A DNA stretch of 64,000 nt from Bacteroidota bacterium (GCA_023387985.1 JAEWHC010000009.1:434001-498000), one strand, 5' to 3'. Numbered from the stretch's first letter, positions 26,977-37,043 are shown. Numbers and translations are program-made. The notes: generated from the letters alone by a model not told the origin.

Positions 26977-28176
26977 ATGAACAAGACGAGATATTTCTTA
27001 TTGATATGGGCTGTGCTTGCGATGGGTGTTGCCTGCAAGAACAACAATGAAGCCCCGCCGAATATGGTGCGTACCTATCCGGTCATGGCCGTTTCCACAC
27101 AGGATGTTACGGGATATACGGTGTACCCGGCGAGAATGCAGGGCCGCAACAATAATGATGTGCGGGCAAAAATATCAGGTTACATCAGGGAGGTGCTGGT
27201 AGATGAGGGACAACCCGTAAGCCGTGGACAGGTTTTATTTCGCCTCGAAACAAATATGCTCAGCCAGAGCGCCAATGCGGCAAGCAGTGCGGTTCAGGCC
27301 GCCAGGGCGTCAATTGAGGCAGCCCGCGCAAGGGTGGAAGCCGCACAGGTTGAAGTAAACCGGCTTAAACCGCTGGTAGAAAAAAACATCATTTCTCCTG
27401 TACAATTGGAAACAGCACATGCGAACCTGCTGCAGGCCCAAAGCCAGGTGAAACAGGCCGAGGCTTCGCGGATGCAGGCCCAATCCACTTACCAGAGTGC
27501 AAGGGAAAATGTGAATTATTCCATCATCCGCAGCCCCATCAACGGGGTAGTGGGCAGATTGCCACTGCGTGTAGGAAGTCTCGTTGGACCAACTGATCCG
27601 GTCCCGCTGACTACGGTTTCTGATGTAAATGAAATCTGGGCATATTTCTCTATGAATGAAAGAGAATACCTGAATTTCCTGAACAATGCCGAAGGCAAAA
27701 CCGCTGCGGAAAAGATCCGCAATATGCCGGAAGTTACATTGCAACTGGCGAATGACAGCATTTACCCGCATAAAGGAAAAATTGAAGCCGTGACCGGGCA
27801 GATCGATCCTTCTACGGGAACAATTCTTTTCAGGGCTGCTTTTCCAAATGCCGAACGCCTGCTGGCCAATGGCAACAGCGGGAGGATCCTGGTTCCTAAA
27901 TTATACAGCCAGGCGGTTGTTATTCCTGAATCTGCCACCTTTGAACAGCAAGGCATAGTTTATGCGTTTAAAGTGGAAAAAGATACCATTCAGCAGGTGG
28001 TGGTCAATGTGATCGACCGCATCAATAACCGGGCATTGCTGGGCGGCGGCCTCAGGGTTGGCGATACCATTGTGGCTGCCGGTATCGGTGGGCTGCGCAG
28101 CGGCGTGGCCATTAAGCCACAACAAATTAATGCCGACAGTTTGTTCAATTCCATTAAGCCCATTTTCGCCAAATAG
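26977..28176 (+). CDS. RND efflux periplasmic adaptor (membrane fusion protein, AcrA/MexA type)
   Basis: Links the inner-membrane pump to the outer-membrane channel. The 399-residue product has a lipoprotein-type signal (hydrophobic segment ending in MGVAC). The lipoyl half-motif (VRAKISGYIREVLVDEGQPVSRGQVLF), a coiled-coil hairpin rich in Ala, Glu and Gln (about 90-165), the second lipoyl half (SIIRSPINGVVGRL) and the beta-barrel and membrane-proximal domains follow in order. The start at 26977 is chosen because the signal sequence begins there; an ATG at 26824 would add 51 residues without similarity. Its TAG stop overlaps the ribosome-binding site of the pump gene, 11 bases upstream of its ATG. 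Confidence 0.93.
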   Translation: MNKTRYFLLIWAVLAMGVACKNNNEAPPNMVRTYPVMAVSTQDVTGYTVYPARMQGRNNNDVRAKISGYIREVLVDEGQPVSRGQVLFRLETNMLSQSANAASSAVQAARASIEAARARVEAAQVEVNRLKPLVEKNIISPVQLETAHANLLQAQSQVKQAEASRMQAQSTYQSARENVNYSIIRSPINGVVGRLPLRVGSLVGPTDPVPLTTVSDVNEIWAYFSMNEREYLNFLNNAEGKTAAEKIRNMPEVTLQLANDSIYPHKGKIEAVTGQIDPSTGTILFRAAFPNAERLLANGNSGRILVPKLYSQAVVIPESATFEQQGIVYAFKVEKDTIQQVVVNVIDRINNRALLGGGLRVGDTIVAAGIGGLRSGVAIKPQQINADSLFNSIKPIFAK

Positions 28177-28180
28177 GAGG
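28175..28180 (+). promoter_or_regulatory. Strong Shine-Dalgarno sequence of the RND pump gene
   Basis: AGGAGG seven bases before the ATG at 28188, overlapping the stop codon of the adaptor gene. Canonical AGGAGG is rare before Bacteroidota genes and in this window is otherwise seen only before the next gene of the same operon. Confidence 0.75.
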
Positions 28181-28187
28181 GGAAATT

Positions 28188-31100
28188 ATGATCAAGAAAT
28201 TTATTGAACGGCCTGTTCTTTCGACCGTGATCTCCATCATTATTGTAATCCTGGGGATTCTTGGATTATTGAATCTGCCGGTTACACAGTATCCTGAAAT
28301 TGCACCGCCAACTGTAATGGTGCGGGCCAACTATACCGGTGCAAATGCTGAAACCGTTTTAAAAAGCGTGCTCATTCCCATTGAAGAACAGATTAATGGG
28401 GTTGAGGGCATGACCTATATCCAAAGCACGGCAACGAATGATGGCGGTGCCACCATTGAAGTATTTTTCCGCCAGGATGTGGATCCCGATATTGCCTCGG
28501 TAAACGTGCAGAACAGGGTGGCCAGGGCGGCGCCCATTTTGCCACAGGAAGTGAATCAGTCGGGGGTGGTTACCCAGAAGCAGCAACGGGGCGCTTTGAT
28601 GTTCCTTTCTTTTTACAGTGAGAACAAAGACCTCGGTGATGTATTCCTGCAGAATTATGTTGCCATAAATATTATCCCCGAAATTAAAAGGATTTATGGC
28701 GTAGGGGAAGCCAGCGTATTTGGTGGCCGCACCTATGCTATGCGGGTTTGGCTGGATCCCCAGAAACTTGCCGCCTACTCACTGCAGCCAGCTGACGTGA
28801 TGGCGGCCATTAATGAACAAAGCCGCGAAGCAGCAGCCGGAAGCGTAGGCCAAAACAGTGGAAGTTCATTTGAATATGTCATCAAATACAAAGGCAAATA
28901 CGATGACAAGGAGGAATACGAAAATATTGTAGTGAAATCCCTTGGTCAGGGCCAGTTCCTCCGGTTAAAAGACGTGGCCACCATCAGCCTTGATGCTTTA
29001 TCCTACAGTGGTGTAGGTGAAAATGAAGGCTTTCCCGCCGTGAGTATGGGGGTGTTTCAAACACCAGGCTCCAATGCACAGGAGATCATCATAAACGTAA
29101 AGAAATACCTCGAAGCCGCATCAAAAAATTTCCCGGAAGGGATTAAATACACCATCAACTTTGATACCAATGAATTCCTGGAAGCCTCCATCAACAAAGT
29201 GATCATCACTTTCCTGGAAGCCTTTCTGCTCGTGTCTGTTGTGGTGTTTGTTTTCCTGCAGGATTTCCGTTCCACGCTTATTCCGGCTATCGCTGTGCCG
29301 GTGTCCATCATCGGGGCATTTTTCTTTTTAAACCTGCTGGGGTATTCAATCAACCTCTTAACGTTATTTGCATTGGTGCTGGCCATTGGTATTGTAGTGG
29401 ATGATGCCATCGTGGTGGTGGAAGCCGTACATGCTAAACTTGACCAGGGCGAAAAAAATGTAAAAAAGGCAACGGTAGAGGCCATGGGCGAAATTACTTA
29501 CGCCATCATTTCAATTACCCTGGTAATGGCTGCGGTATTTATACCGGTAACTTTCATCAGCGGTCCAACCGGAATTTTTTATAAACAGTTTGGCATTACG
29601 CTGATTGTTGCCATTCTCATTTCGGCGGTAAATGCCCTTACCCTCAGCCCGGCACTTTGTGCATTGTTTCTGAAACCCGAAAATGCAGTGGAAAAAAGGC
29701 GCAGCGTTTTCGTTCGCATATTCGACCGGTTTAATGATATGTTTCATGCCGGTACCGAACGTTATGGCCGTGCTTTCGTTTTTTTGATCAGGCATAAATG
29801 GGTTACTTCCACCATTCTCCTCGCGTCTGTTGGCCTCATTTTTCTGGCCACGCAGTATATGCGTACCGGCTTTGTGCCAAGTGAAGATCGTGGGGTAATC
29901 TTCGCCAATTTCGAATTGCCGCCGGGGTCTTCCATGGAACGAACCTACAATGTAATGAAAGCGGTGGAACGTGATATATTGCAGATCCCCGGTGTATCAG
30001 GATTTACCATTTCCACCGGCCGGAGTATGATTGGTGGCAGCGGCAGTAACTTCGGGATGGGATTCGTTCGGCTGAAAAGTTTTAAGGAACGAAAAGGTAA
30101 AAAAGGGCAAAGTTCTGATGAGATCGTTCCGCAGCTCTTTGCTGTCGCGGCGAAATACCCGGATTCGAGATCGGTGTTTTTTGCTCCTTCAAGTGTACCT
30201 GGTTTTGGCAACAGCGCCGGTTTTGAATTCGTGCTGCTTGATCGCGCCGGCGGCGACCTGAAAGATCTCGATAATGTGGCATCAGATCTTATCAGTGCCT
30301 TGCAGCAACGACCGGAAATTGAGTATGTGCAAACCTCATTCAATACAAGATACCCGCAGTTTCAAATGGATATCAATGTGGAAAGGGCAAAAGAAGCCGG
30401 GGTTTCGGTAAACAGCATTCTATCCACCATGCAGGGTTATATCGGTGGTTTATACGCCGCCGACTTCAGCAAATATGGCAAGCAATACCGCGTTATGGTA
30501 CAGTCCCTGCCGGAATCGCGGATGGATGAGGCCGCGTTGAGTACAATGTTTGTGCGCACCGCTTCAGGGCAAATGGCGCCGGTTTCACAATTCGTCAGCC
30601 TGCAGAAAGGCACCGGACCACAATCGGTAAGCCGGTTCAATTTATTTACGGCTGTTGAAATTACAGGTGCCAATGCTGCCGGTTTCAGTACGGGTGATGC
30701 CATCAACGCGGTGCAGCAGGTGGCGGGCCAGACGCTTTCGGCAAACTACAGCATTGACTATACAGGTTTGACACGTGAAGAGATCGGCGCCGGTTCGCAA
30801 ACCATTCTCATCTTTATGTTGAGCCTCATTTTTGTTTATTTTATTCTTGCGGCTCAATACGAAAGTTACATAAAGCCATTGGCCGTTATATTGTCGCTGC
30901 CGCTTGGGATTATGGGGGCTTTTTTGGGGCAATGGATGTTCGGGCTGGAAAACAACATTTATTTTCAGATCGCTTTGATTATGCTTTCAGGTTTGCTGGC
31001 CAAAAATGCCATTTTGATCGTGGAATTCGGAGTGCAGCGAAGGATACACGGTGAGAGCATTTCCATGGCTGCAATCAACGCTGCAAAAGCCCGGCTGCGC

Positions 31101-31343
31101 CCGATCTTAATGACTTCTTTTGCCTTCATATTCGGGATGCTTCCGCTTGTATTCTCCTCCGGCATCGGCTCACTGGGCAATAAGTCCATCGCTACCGGCG
31201 CAGCCACAGGCCTGCTGATGGGAACGATTTTGGGCGTAATTGTTATCCCGGTATTGTTTGTGGTTTTCCAATGGCTGGATGAAAAAGTAAAACCGGTACA
31301 ATTTCAAAGAATTCAAGAAAAGGAGGTGGAGTATGGCATTTAG
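28188..31343 (+). CDS. RND-family multidrug efflux pump, HAE1 (AcrB/MexB) type
   Basis: Proton-driven trimeric inner-membrane transporter, 1051 residues, the usual length. It opens with FIERPVLSTVISIIIVILG, has the large periplasmic porter domains, and twelve hydrophobic segments. The proton-relay residues are present: adjacent Asp at 405 and 406 in VVDDAIVVVEA and a Lys near 939 in LLAKNAILIVE. This pattern is that of hydrophobe/amphiphile pumps (HAE1), not metal pumps. It overlaps the next gene by 11 bases. Likely substrates are drugs, bile salts or dyes, but cannot be determined from sequence. Confidence 0.96.
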   Translation: MIKKFIERPVLSTVISIIIVILGILGLLNLPVTQYPEIAPPTVMVRANYTGANAETVLKSVLIPIEEQINGVEGMTYIQSTATNDGGATIEVFFRQDVDPDIASVNVQNRVARAAPILPQEVNQSGVVTQKQQRGALMFLSFYSENKDLGDVFLQNYVAINIIPEIKRIYGVGEASVFGGRTYAMRVWLDPQKLAAYSLQPADVMAAINEQSREAAAGSVGQNSGSSFEYVIKYKGKYDDKEEYENIVVKSLGQGQFLRLKDVATISLDALSYSGVGENEGFPAVSMGVFQTPGSNAQEIIINVKKYLEAASKNFPEGIKYTINFDTNEFLEASINKVIITFLEAFLLVSVVVFVFLQDFRSTLIPAIAVPVSIIGAFFFLNLLGYSINLLTLFALVLAIGIVVDDAIVVVEAVHAKLDQGEKNVKKATVEAMGEITYAIISITLVMAAVFIPVTFISGPTGIFYKQFGITLIVAILISAVNALTLSPALCALFLKPENAVEKRRSVFVRIFDRFNDMFHAGTERYGRAFVFLIRHKWVTSTILLASVGLIFLATQYMRTGFVPSEDRGVIFANFELPPGSSMERTYNVMKAVERDILQIPGVSGFTISTGRSMIGGSGSNFGMGFVRLKSFKERKGKKGQSSDEIVPQLFAVAAKYPDSRSVFFAPSSVPGFGNSAGFEFVLLDRAGGDLKDLDNVASDLISALQQRPEIEYVQTSFNTRYPQFQMDINVERAKEAGVSVNSILSTMQGYIGGLYAADFSKYGKQYRVMVQSLPESRMDEAALSTMFVRTASGQMAPVSQFVSLQKGTGPQSVSRFNLFTAVEITGANAAGFSTGDAINAVQQVAGQTLSANYSIDYTGLTREEIGAGSQTILIFMLSLIFVYFILAAQYESYIKPLAVILSLPLGIMGAFLGQWMFGLENNIYFQIALIMLSGLLAKNAILIVEFGVQRRIHGESISMAAINAAKARLRPILMTSFAFIFGMLPLVFSSGIGSLGNKSIATGAATGLLMGTILGVIVIPVLFVVFQWLDEKVKPVQFQRIQEKEVEYGI
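31321..31326 (+). promoter_or_regulatory. Strong Shine-Dalgarno sequence of the outer-membrane channel gene
   Basis: AGGAGG lies inside the end of the pump gene, six bases before the ATG at 31333. It supports that start and translational coupling across the 11-base overlap. Confidence 0.75.
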
Positions 31344-32748
31344 AAAAAATATACAAAGCCGGTTATTGATTGCAGCAGTGCTCATGATGTTCCTGTATGC
31401 CTGCAGTGTAACCAAACCTTATGAGCGGCCTTCAGATGCGGTAAATTTTGCGGCGATCCGCATGGAAAATTTTCCTGCCGACACCACAAATATTGCAAAT
31501 CTTCATTGGGCTGATTTGTTCACTGATACGCAATTGCAATCCTATATACGAGAAGCCCTGGCCAACAACCCGGATGCGGCCATCGCGCAGCAACAAATGG
31601 AAATAGCCCGGTCGCTTTTAGCCCAAAGCCGTGCCGCCTTCGGGCCTGTGGTCAGCGCCGGCCCTTCAGTTTCTTACAATACCCAGTCCCTGAACACACA
31701 AATAGGGAGGATCGTTGGTGATCGTCAGCACAATGTGCAATTCGGCATAGACGCCAACCTGAGTTGGGAAGCCGATATCTGGGGCAGGTTGCGAAGCAAC
31801 AAAAGGGCTGCATTTGCGGCATTCATGCAAACGGAAGCAGCAAGTTATGTGGTGAAATCCCAGCTTGTTGCCCAGGTGGCGGATACGTATTTCCGGTTGC
31901 TTGCGCTTGATGAACAAATGAAAATAACCCGGGAAACCATTGAAACCCGGCAAAAGGCCCTTGAAACCAGCCGCGCCTTAAAAGATGCCGGACAGTTGAC
32001 GGAAGTGGCCATTCAGCAAAGCGAGGCACAAGTGCTGAATGCACGCGGCCTGCTGCTTACCCTCGCAAACGATACCAAATTGCTGGAGAATTATTTCAGT
32101 ATGCTTATTGGCAGAACGGCCATGGCCATTCCCCGCGGTAACTTTGAAGGCCAGGAGATTGCTGCGGTGTTGAGCGCCGGTGTACCGGTGCATTTGCTCA
32201 GCAACCGGCCTGATGTATTGGCCGCCGAATATGAGCTCAATAATGCTTTTGAACTGACCAATGTGGCCAAAGCAAGTTTTTACCCCGCCCTTCGCCTGAA
32301 CGGCAGTACCGGTTTGCAATCGCTGGAACTGGACAAACTTCTGAATCCTTTTTCTTTTTTTGCGGGTCTCGCGGGTTCGCTCACCCAACCGCTGTTGCAG
32401 CGCCGTGCGTTGCGTACCCAGAAGGAAGTGAGCCTGGCCCGTCAGCAGATTGCTTACCAGCAGTACAGGCACAGCATATTGAATGCAGGCAGGGAAGTAT
32501 CTGACGCCCTATACAATTTTGAAACGCAACGGGAACTTGCTTCTATAAAACAAGCGGAATACAGGGCTTATAATCTCGCCACGGGCTATTCCGAAGAACT
32601 GCTGAATTATGCACTTGCCAATTACCTGGAAGTTTTGCGGGCCTCCGAAAACGAGCTGAATGCGCGACTTGCCTTTGTAAATGCCCGGTATGGCACATTA
32701 AACGCGGTCGTGCAATTGTACCAGGCGCTCGGCGGAGGATGGAAATAA
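31333..32748 (+). CDS. Outer-membrane efflux channel lipoprotein, NodT/OprM type
   Basis: TolC-like outer-membrane factor completing the RND efflux system. The 471-residue product starts with a signal ending in the lipobox FLYAC, followed by two OEP repeats with long Ala/Gln/Glu-rich helices; GIDANLSWEADIWGRLR and LTQPLLQRRALR are typical of NodT-like channels. The second repeat contains LLSNRPDVLAAEYEL, the well-conserved turn of this family. The gene overlaps the pump gene by 11 bases, making a three-gene operon with the order adaptor, pump, channel. Confidence 0.93.
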   Translation: MAFRKNIQSRLLIAAVLMMFLYACSVTKPYERPSDAVNFAAIRMENFPADTTNIANLHWADLFTDTQLQSYIREALANNPDAAIAQQQMEIARSLLAQSRAAFGPVVSAGPSVSYNTQSLNTQIGRIVGDRQHNVQFGIDANLSWEADIWGRLRSNKRAAFAAFMQTEAASYVVKSQLVAQVADTYFRLLALDEQMKITRETIETRQKALETSRALKDAGQLTEVAIQQSEAQVLNARGLLLTLANDTKLLENYFSMLIGRTAMAIPRGNFEGQEIAAVLSAGVPVHLLSNRPDVLAAEYELNNAFELTNVAKASFYPALRLNGSTGLQSLELDKLLNPFSFFAGLAGSLTQPLLQRRALRTQKEVSLARQQIAYQQYRHSILNAGREVSDALYNFETQRELASIKQAEYRAYNLATGYSEELLNYALANYLEVLRASENELNARLAFVNARYGTLNAVVQLYQALGGGWK

Positions 32749-32902
32749 GAAAAAAAATTTTCAGAAGAAAGCCATAGAAATTATTATTGCAGGATCAGGA
32801 CGTCCGGGTAAAAATACCATGCAATCCTCAAATAGCCGGAACGCTTGCCGGCATGTGCTTTGCCGGGCTGAAAAAGGCCGCTGCCCACTTTAAAACTGCT
32901 GA

Positions 32903-33991
32903 ATGAAAAAATTAGTTAGAAAAAGTCAATTGCAAAAAATTTTTCACTGGAACATGATTGCGCCGGTCCTGGGCTGGCTCTTGTATTTCTCAGGTTTTGC
33001 AACCGCCAATACAGTTTTAATTGTGCTGGCGGCTTTACTGCTGATCCCAAGCGTTATGGCGGCGGTTCACCATTCAGAAGTGATTGCACACAAAGTGGGC
33101 GAGCCTTTTGGTACCATCATCCTGGCTTTAGCTGTTACGGTACTTGAAAGTTCCATTATCATTTCGCTGATGACAGCCGGCGGAGAGGGCGTGGCCACTC
33201 TTGCCCGCGATACCTTGTTTGCGGCCGTAATGCTGATCTTAAACGGCATCCTGGGCATGAGTTTTCTGATTGGGACCATAAAATTTCATGAGCAGTTCTT
33301 TGTGAGTAAATCCGCCAATCTTGCGCTTGTGGCCCTTGTAGCCATTCTGGTACTTACACTCGTTCTTCCCAATTTTACCTCCAGTACTCCAGCCGGTACC
33401 TATTCAGTGCCGCAGTTGGTATTTGTTGCCCTGGCCTGCCTGGTGCTGTATACCGCGTTTGTTCTTGTGCAAACCGTGCGGCACCGCAATTATTTTTTGC
33501 CGGAAGGCGATGACGATACCCCGCAGGTTGTGGGGAAAAAGAAAGCGTGGGTTAGCCTGGCCTTCCTGCTTGTATCATTGGGCATTGTGGTACTCATGGC
33601 GAAGAAACTTTCTCCTTCCATTGAATCGGCGGTGGTAAGCGCAGGACTGCCTGTTTCTCTTGTAGGCGTTATCATTGCCGGGGTCATCTTACTGCCGGAG
33701 TTCCTTGCCGCATTAAATGCCGCCGCCCGCAATAAATTGCAAATCAGCGTCAATCTGGCCCTTGGCTCGGCATTGGCAAGCATCGGCCTTACCATTCCGG
33801 TGGTTGCGGTGGTTTGCATAATGTATGATATCCCCCTTGTGCTGGGCCTCGATCAAAAATCGATGGTTTTACTTGGTCTTTCTTTTTTTACCGCATTGCT
33901 TTCCCTGAGCCGTGGCCATACCAATATATTGTACGGTGTGGTGAGCCTGGTGAATCTTGTCGCTTATATTTTTACCATTGTGTATCAATAA
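32903..33991 (+). CDS. Calcium/sodium:proton antiporter, ChaA-like CaCA family
   Basis: Inner-membrane cation exchanger of 362 residues with ten to eleven hydrophobic segments. Both alpha-repeat motifs are readable: GEPFGTIILALAVTVLESSIIISL near residue 70 with a membrane-buried Glu, and IIAGVILLPEFLAALNAAARNKLQISVNLALGSALASIGLTIP near 255 with the matching Glu. A soluble loop of about 30 residues separates the halves. ChaA in E. coli exports Na+, K+ or Ca2+ in exchange for H+; which ion is used here is unknown. It stands alone, 154 bases downstream of the efflux operon. Confidence 0.88.
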   Translation: MKKLVRKSQLQKIFHWNMIAPVLGWLLYFSGFATANTVLIVLAALLLIPSVMAAVHHSEVIAHKVGEPFGTIILALAVTVLESSIIISLMTAGGEGVATLARDTLFAAVMLILNGILGMSFLIGTIKFHEQFFVSKSANLALVALVAILVLTLVLPNFTSSTPAGTYSVPQLVFVALACLVLYTAFVLVQTVRHRNYFLPEGDDDTPQVVGKKKAWVSLAFLLVSLGIVVLMAKKLSPSIESAVVSAGLPVSLVGVIIAGVILLPEFLAALNAAARNKLQISVNLALGSALASIGLTIPVVAVVCIMYDIPLVLGLDQKSMVLLGLSFFTALLSLSRGHTNILYGVVSLVNLVAYIFTIVYQ

Positions 33992-34241
33992 ATCCATTTT
34001 TTAAAGACTGAATTCAGGAATATTTTGCCGGAGTGGCTACAGTGAATATTTACTGTGCGCCCTAAAGTACATTTTCCAATTATTTTTTACGGGGCCTCCG
34101 GAATCCGGCTGTCGGGTATTGCTTACCCGTAACAGGGAAAGAAAAAAGCAATGCATTGCTGAAATAATTTAAACACAAAAGCCCTTTGAATTTTGTACCT
34201 TTCCCTGCTTAAAAACCGGGTAAATATTAAATTTCAAACAT

Positions 34242-35753
34242 ATGGATGACAACAAAAAACTGACCAGGCAGACCGGTGCTCCGGTTCCTGATAATCAAAA
34301 TGTGCAGACCGCCGGACCGCGAGGCCCGATGCTGATGCAGGATTTCTGGTTTTTGGAAAAAATGGCCAATTTCGACCGCGAGGTGATTCCTGAAAGAAGG
34401 ATGCACGCAAAGGGATCAGGTGCTTTTGGCACGTTTACCGTTACACATGACATTACCAAATACAGCAAGGCAAAGATCTTTAGTGAAATCGGCAAGCAAA
34501 CGGAAATGTTCGCCCGTTTTTCAACTGTGGCCGGTGAAAGAGGAGCTGCAGATGCTGAACGGGATATCCGGGGTTTCGCCCTGAAATTCTATACCGAAGA
34601 AGGAAACTGGGATATGGTGGGCAACAATACGCCGGTATTTTTCTTCCGTGATCCCATGAAATTTCCCGACCTCAACCATGCGGTTAAACGTGACCCGCGT
34701 ACCAATTTGCGCAGTGCCAACAACAACTGGGACTTCTGGACGCTGCTGCCCGAATCGCTGCACCAGGTGACCATTGTGATGAGCGACCGGGGCATTCCCA
34801 AAGGCTACCGGCATATGCATGGTTTTGGCAGCCATACCTACAGCTTCATCAATGCGGAGAATGTTCGCCATTGGGTAAAATTCCATTTTCGTACGCACCA
34901 GGGAATTGAAAATTTGTCGGATGAGGAAGCAGCTGGGATTATTGGCCATGACCGCGAATCCGCTCAGCGGGATCTTTATGAAGCTATTGAAAAAGGCGAT
35001 TATCCGAAATGGACCATGTTCGTTCAGGTGATGACTGAGGAAGAAGCGAAAACTTACCGTTTCCATCCCTTTGACCTTACCAAGGTTTGGAGTAAGAAGG
35101 ATTTTCCGCTAATTGAAGTAGGTGTTTTTGAGCTGAATAAAAATGCGGAAAACTACCATGCCGATGTGGAACAGGCAGCCTTTAACCCAACGAATATTGT
35201 TCCGGGTATTGGTTTTTCACCGGATAAAATGCTCCAGGGCCGCCTCTTTTCCTACGGCGACGCGCAACGTTACCGTTTGGGGGTGAACCATTTCCAGATC
35301 CCTGTAAACAAGCCGCGCTGTCCTTACCACGCTTTTCACCGCGATGGGGCTATGCGTGTAGATGGCAACTATGGCAGCACCCTGCATTATGAGCCAAACA
35401 GTTATGGCGAATGGCGCGAACAACCCGAACACAAGGAGCCGCCGCTCGAACTTGAAGGCGCAGCCTATGCCCATAATTTCCGTGATGATGATGAAGATTA
35501 TTACACCCAGCCGGGAGATTTGTTCCGCATCATTAAAGCGGATGGCAAAGCTGAACTTCTGTTTAAGAATACGGCCGTGCAGATTGGTGGTGCTGAAAAA
35601 TTCATCCAGGTGCGGCATATTCGCAACTGCTTCAAGGCCGATCCTGAATACGGCGAAGGCTGTGCCAAAGCCCTTGGATTGACTATGGAAGAAGTGAATG
35701 CATTTGACATGACGCCATACGATAAATATGCTCCGAGGCCTACTGGCAAATAA
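34242..35753 (+). CDS. katA: Monofunctional haem catalase
   Basis: Breaks down hydrogen peroxide in the cytosol. The 503-residue protein is a small-subunit (clade 3-like) catalase. Visible are the opening RQTGAPVPDNQN, the distal His at 55 in RRMHAKGSGAFG, the distal Asn in the segment around NNNWDFWTLLPES, and the proximal haem Tyr in RLFSYGDAQRYRLG near residue 340. No signal peptide is present. It has its own terminator; upstream, TACCTTTC at 34196-34203 is a possible -7 box. Confidence 0.96.
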   Translation: MDDNKKLTRQTGAPVPDNQNVQTAGPRGPMLMQDFWFLEKMANFDREVIPERRMHAKGSGAFGTFTVTHDITKYSKAKIFSEIGKQTEMFARFSTVAGERGAADAERDIRGFALKFYTEEGNWDMVGNNTPVFFFRDPMKFPDLNHAVKRDPRTNLRSANNNWDFWTLLPESLHQVTIVMSDRGIPKGYRHMHGFGSHTYSFINAENVRHWVKFHFRTHQGIENLSDEEAAGIIGHDRESAQRDLYEAIEKGDYPKWTMFVQVMTEEEAKTYRFHPFDLTKVWSKKDFPLIEVGVFELNKNAENYHADVEQAAFNPTNIVPGIGFSPDKMLQGRLFSYGDAQRYRLGVNHFQIPVNKPRCPYHAFHRDGAMRVDGNYGSTLHYEPNSYGEWREQPEHKEPPLELEGAAYAHNFRDDDEDYYTQPGDLFRIIKADGKAELLFKNTAVQIGGAEKFIQVRHIRNCFKADPEYGEGCAKALGLTMEEVNAFDMTPYDKYAPRPTGK

Positions 35754-35774
35754 TTCCAAAATAACAGTTCTTAA

Positions 35775-35803
35775 ATCCTCCGGTATTTCCGGGGGATTTT
35801 TTT
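35775..35803 (+). terminator. Rho-independent terminator of katA
   Basis: ATCCTCCGG pairs with CCGGGGGAT around a five-base loop and is followed by seven T, 21 bases after the katA stop. Confidence 0.85.
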
Positions 35804-35911
35804 GACCTCTTTTTCATGTATGGATGATTTTTGTAAGGTTTTATTCATGAAGGGCATTCTATATTTGGATGCTTCAGTTTTTGACAGCCACCAAATTTTA
35901 AATGAATTACT

Positions 35912-36907
35912 ATGGACCTGAAAACCAGTTACCTTGGATTAAAACTTGATTCCCCCGTTGTGGTAAGTGCTTGTACCCTCAGTGAGGATATTGGCAATAT
36001 TGTTCGCATGGAAGATGCCGGTGCCGGTGCAATCGTTATGTTCTCGTTGTTCGAGGAACAGATCAGGCAGCAGCAGGAGCAATTGGCCATGATAGAAGAG
36101 CAGACCGAAGGCTTGACGGCTGAGGCAGACGATGGCTTTTTTCCGTCGCTCGATATTTACCATGTAGGACCGGATGAATACCTCGAAAAAATCCGCATTG
36201 CAAAAACCAGGACATCCATACCCATAATTGGAAGCCTAAACGGGATCAGTAATGCAGGCTGGATTGAATACGCAAAACTGATTGAACAAGCCGGCGCGGA
36301 TGCGCTGGAAGTTAATATGTTTTACATCCAAACCGATATTTCGGTTGACGGACCTTCCATGGAGAAAAAGTATTTGGACACCATAAAAGCGATACGCGAT
36401 GCCGTCAATATTCCCATCGCCGCCAAGCTCAATCCGTATTTTAGTTCCATGGGCCATACCGCTGTGCAATTGGTAGAAGCCGGCGCAAATGGCCTCGTAC
36501 TTTTCAACCGTTTTTACCAGCCGGATATTGATATAAACAACCTGGAGATTACCCATAGCCTGGAATACAGTCATCCGTCAGAAATACGTTTACCGTTACT
36601 TTGGCTTGCTGTGCTGAACGGCAAGATCAACGCTTCTCTGGCCGCGTCTACCGGGGTGAATGGCCCCACTGAAGTAATTAAATACCTGCTGGCCGGTGCG
36701 GATGTCGCTATGGTCGCTTCCGCACTTTACAAACATGGCATTGGATACATCCAGGACATCAATATGGGATTGCGCCGGTACCTGGATCGTATGGGATTTG
36801 AAAACCTGGAAGCCATGAAGGGCAAATTGAGCCAGCGCAAGGTGTCCAATCCAAATGCTTATCAGCGCCTCAACTATATTAAGATACTCGAAAGCAAGGG
36901 CGGATAA
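35912..36907 (+). CDS. Dihydroorotate dehydrogenase-like protein lacking the usual catalytic loop
   Basis: TIM-barrel flavoprotein-like protein of 331 residues related to class 1 dihydroorotate and dihydropyrimidine dehydrogenases. The opening MDLKTSYLGLKLDSPVVVSAC and the phosphate-loop region near the end (LLAGADVAMVASALYKHG) match the family, and a Lys in AKLNPYF corresponds to the flavin-binding Lys. However, the segment equivalent to the catalytic NxSCPN loop reads EVNMFYIQTD, with no Cys or Ser base in the usual place. It is therefore unlikely to be PyrD itself. Homologues are often found beside pyruvate:ferredoxin oxidoreductase genes; no such gene is here. Confidence 0.8.
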   Translation: MDLKTSYLGLKLDSPVVVSACTLSEDIGNIVRMEDAGAGAIVMFSLFEEQIRQQQEQLAMIEEQTEGLTAEADDGFFPSLDIYHVGPDEYLEKIRIAKTRTSIPIIGSLNGISNAGWIEYAKLIEQAGADALEVNMFYIQTDISVDGPSMEKKYLDTIKAIRDAVNIPIAAKLNPYFSSMGHTAVQLVEAGANGLVLFNRFYQPDIDINNLEITHSLEYSHPSEIRLPLLWLAVLNGKINASLAASTGVNGPTEVIKYLLAGADVAMVASALYKHGIGYIQDINMGLRRYLDRMGFENLEAMKGKLSQRKVSNPNAYQRLNYIKILESKGG

Positions 36908-37043
36908 GTGGCTGCGAAGTTTACCGGGTTTTAACCTGAGCGGAAGCCGTTGACGTTAATGTAGAAAACAATTTATTTGTTGCTTTATTGACTGCCTGAG
37001 AAAATGGTTTAGCATTGCAGGTCAGGGAAATTTCGCATTTCCC

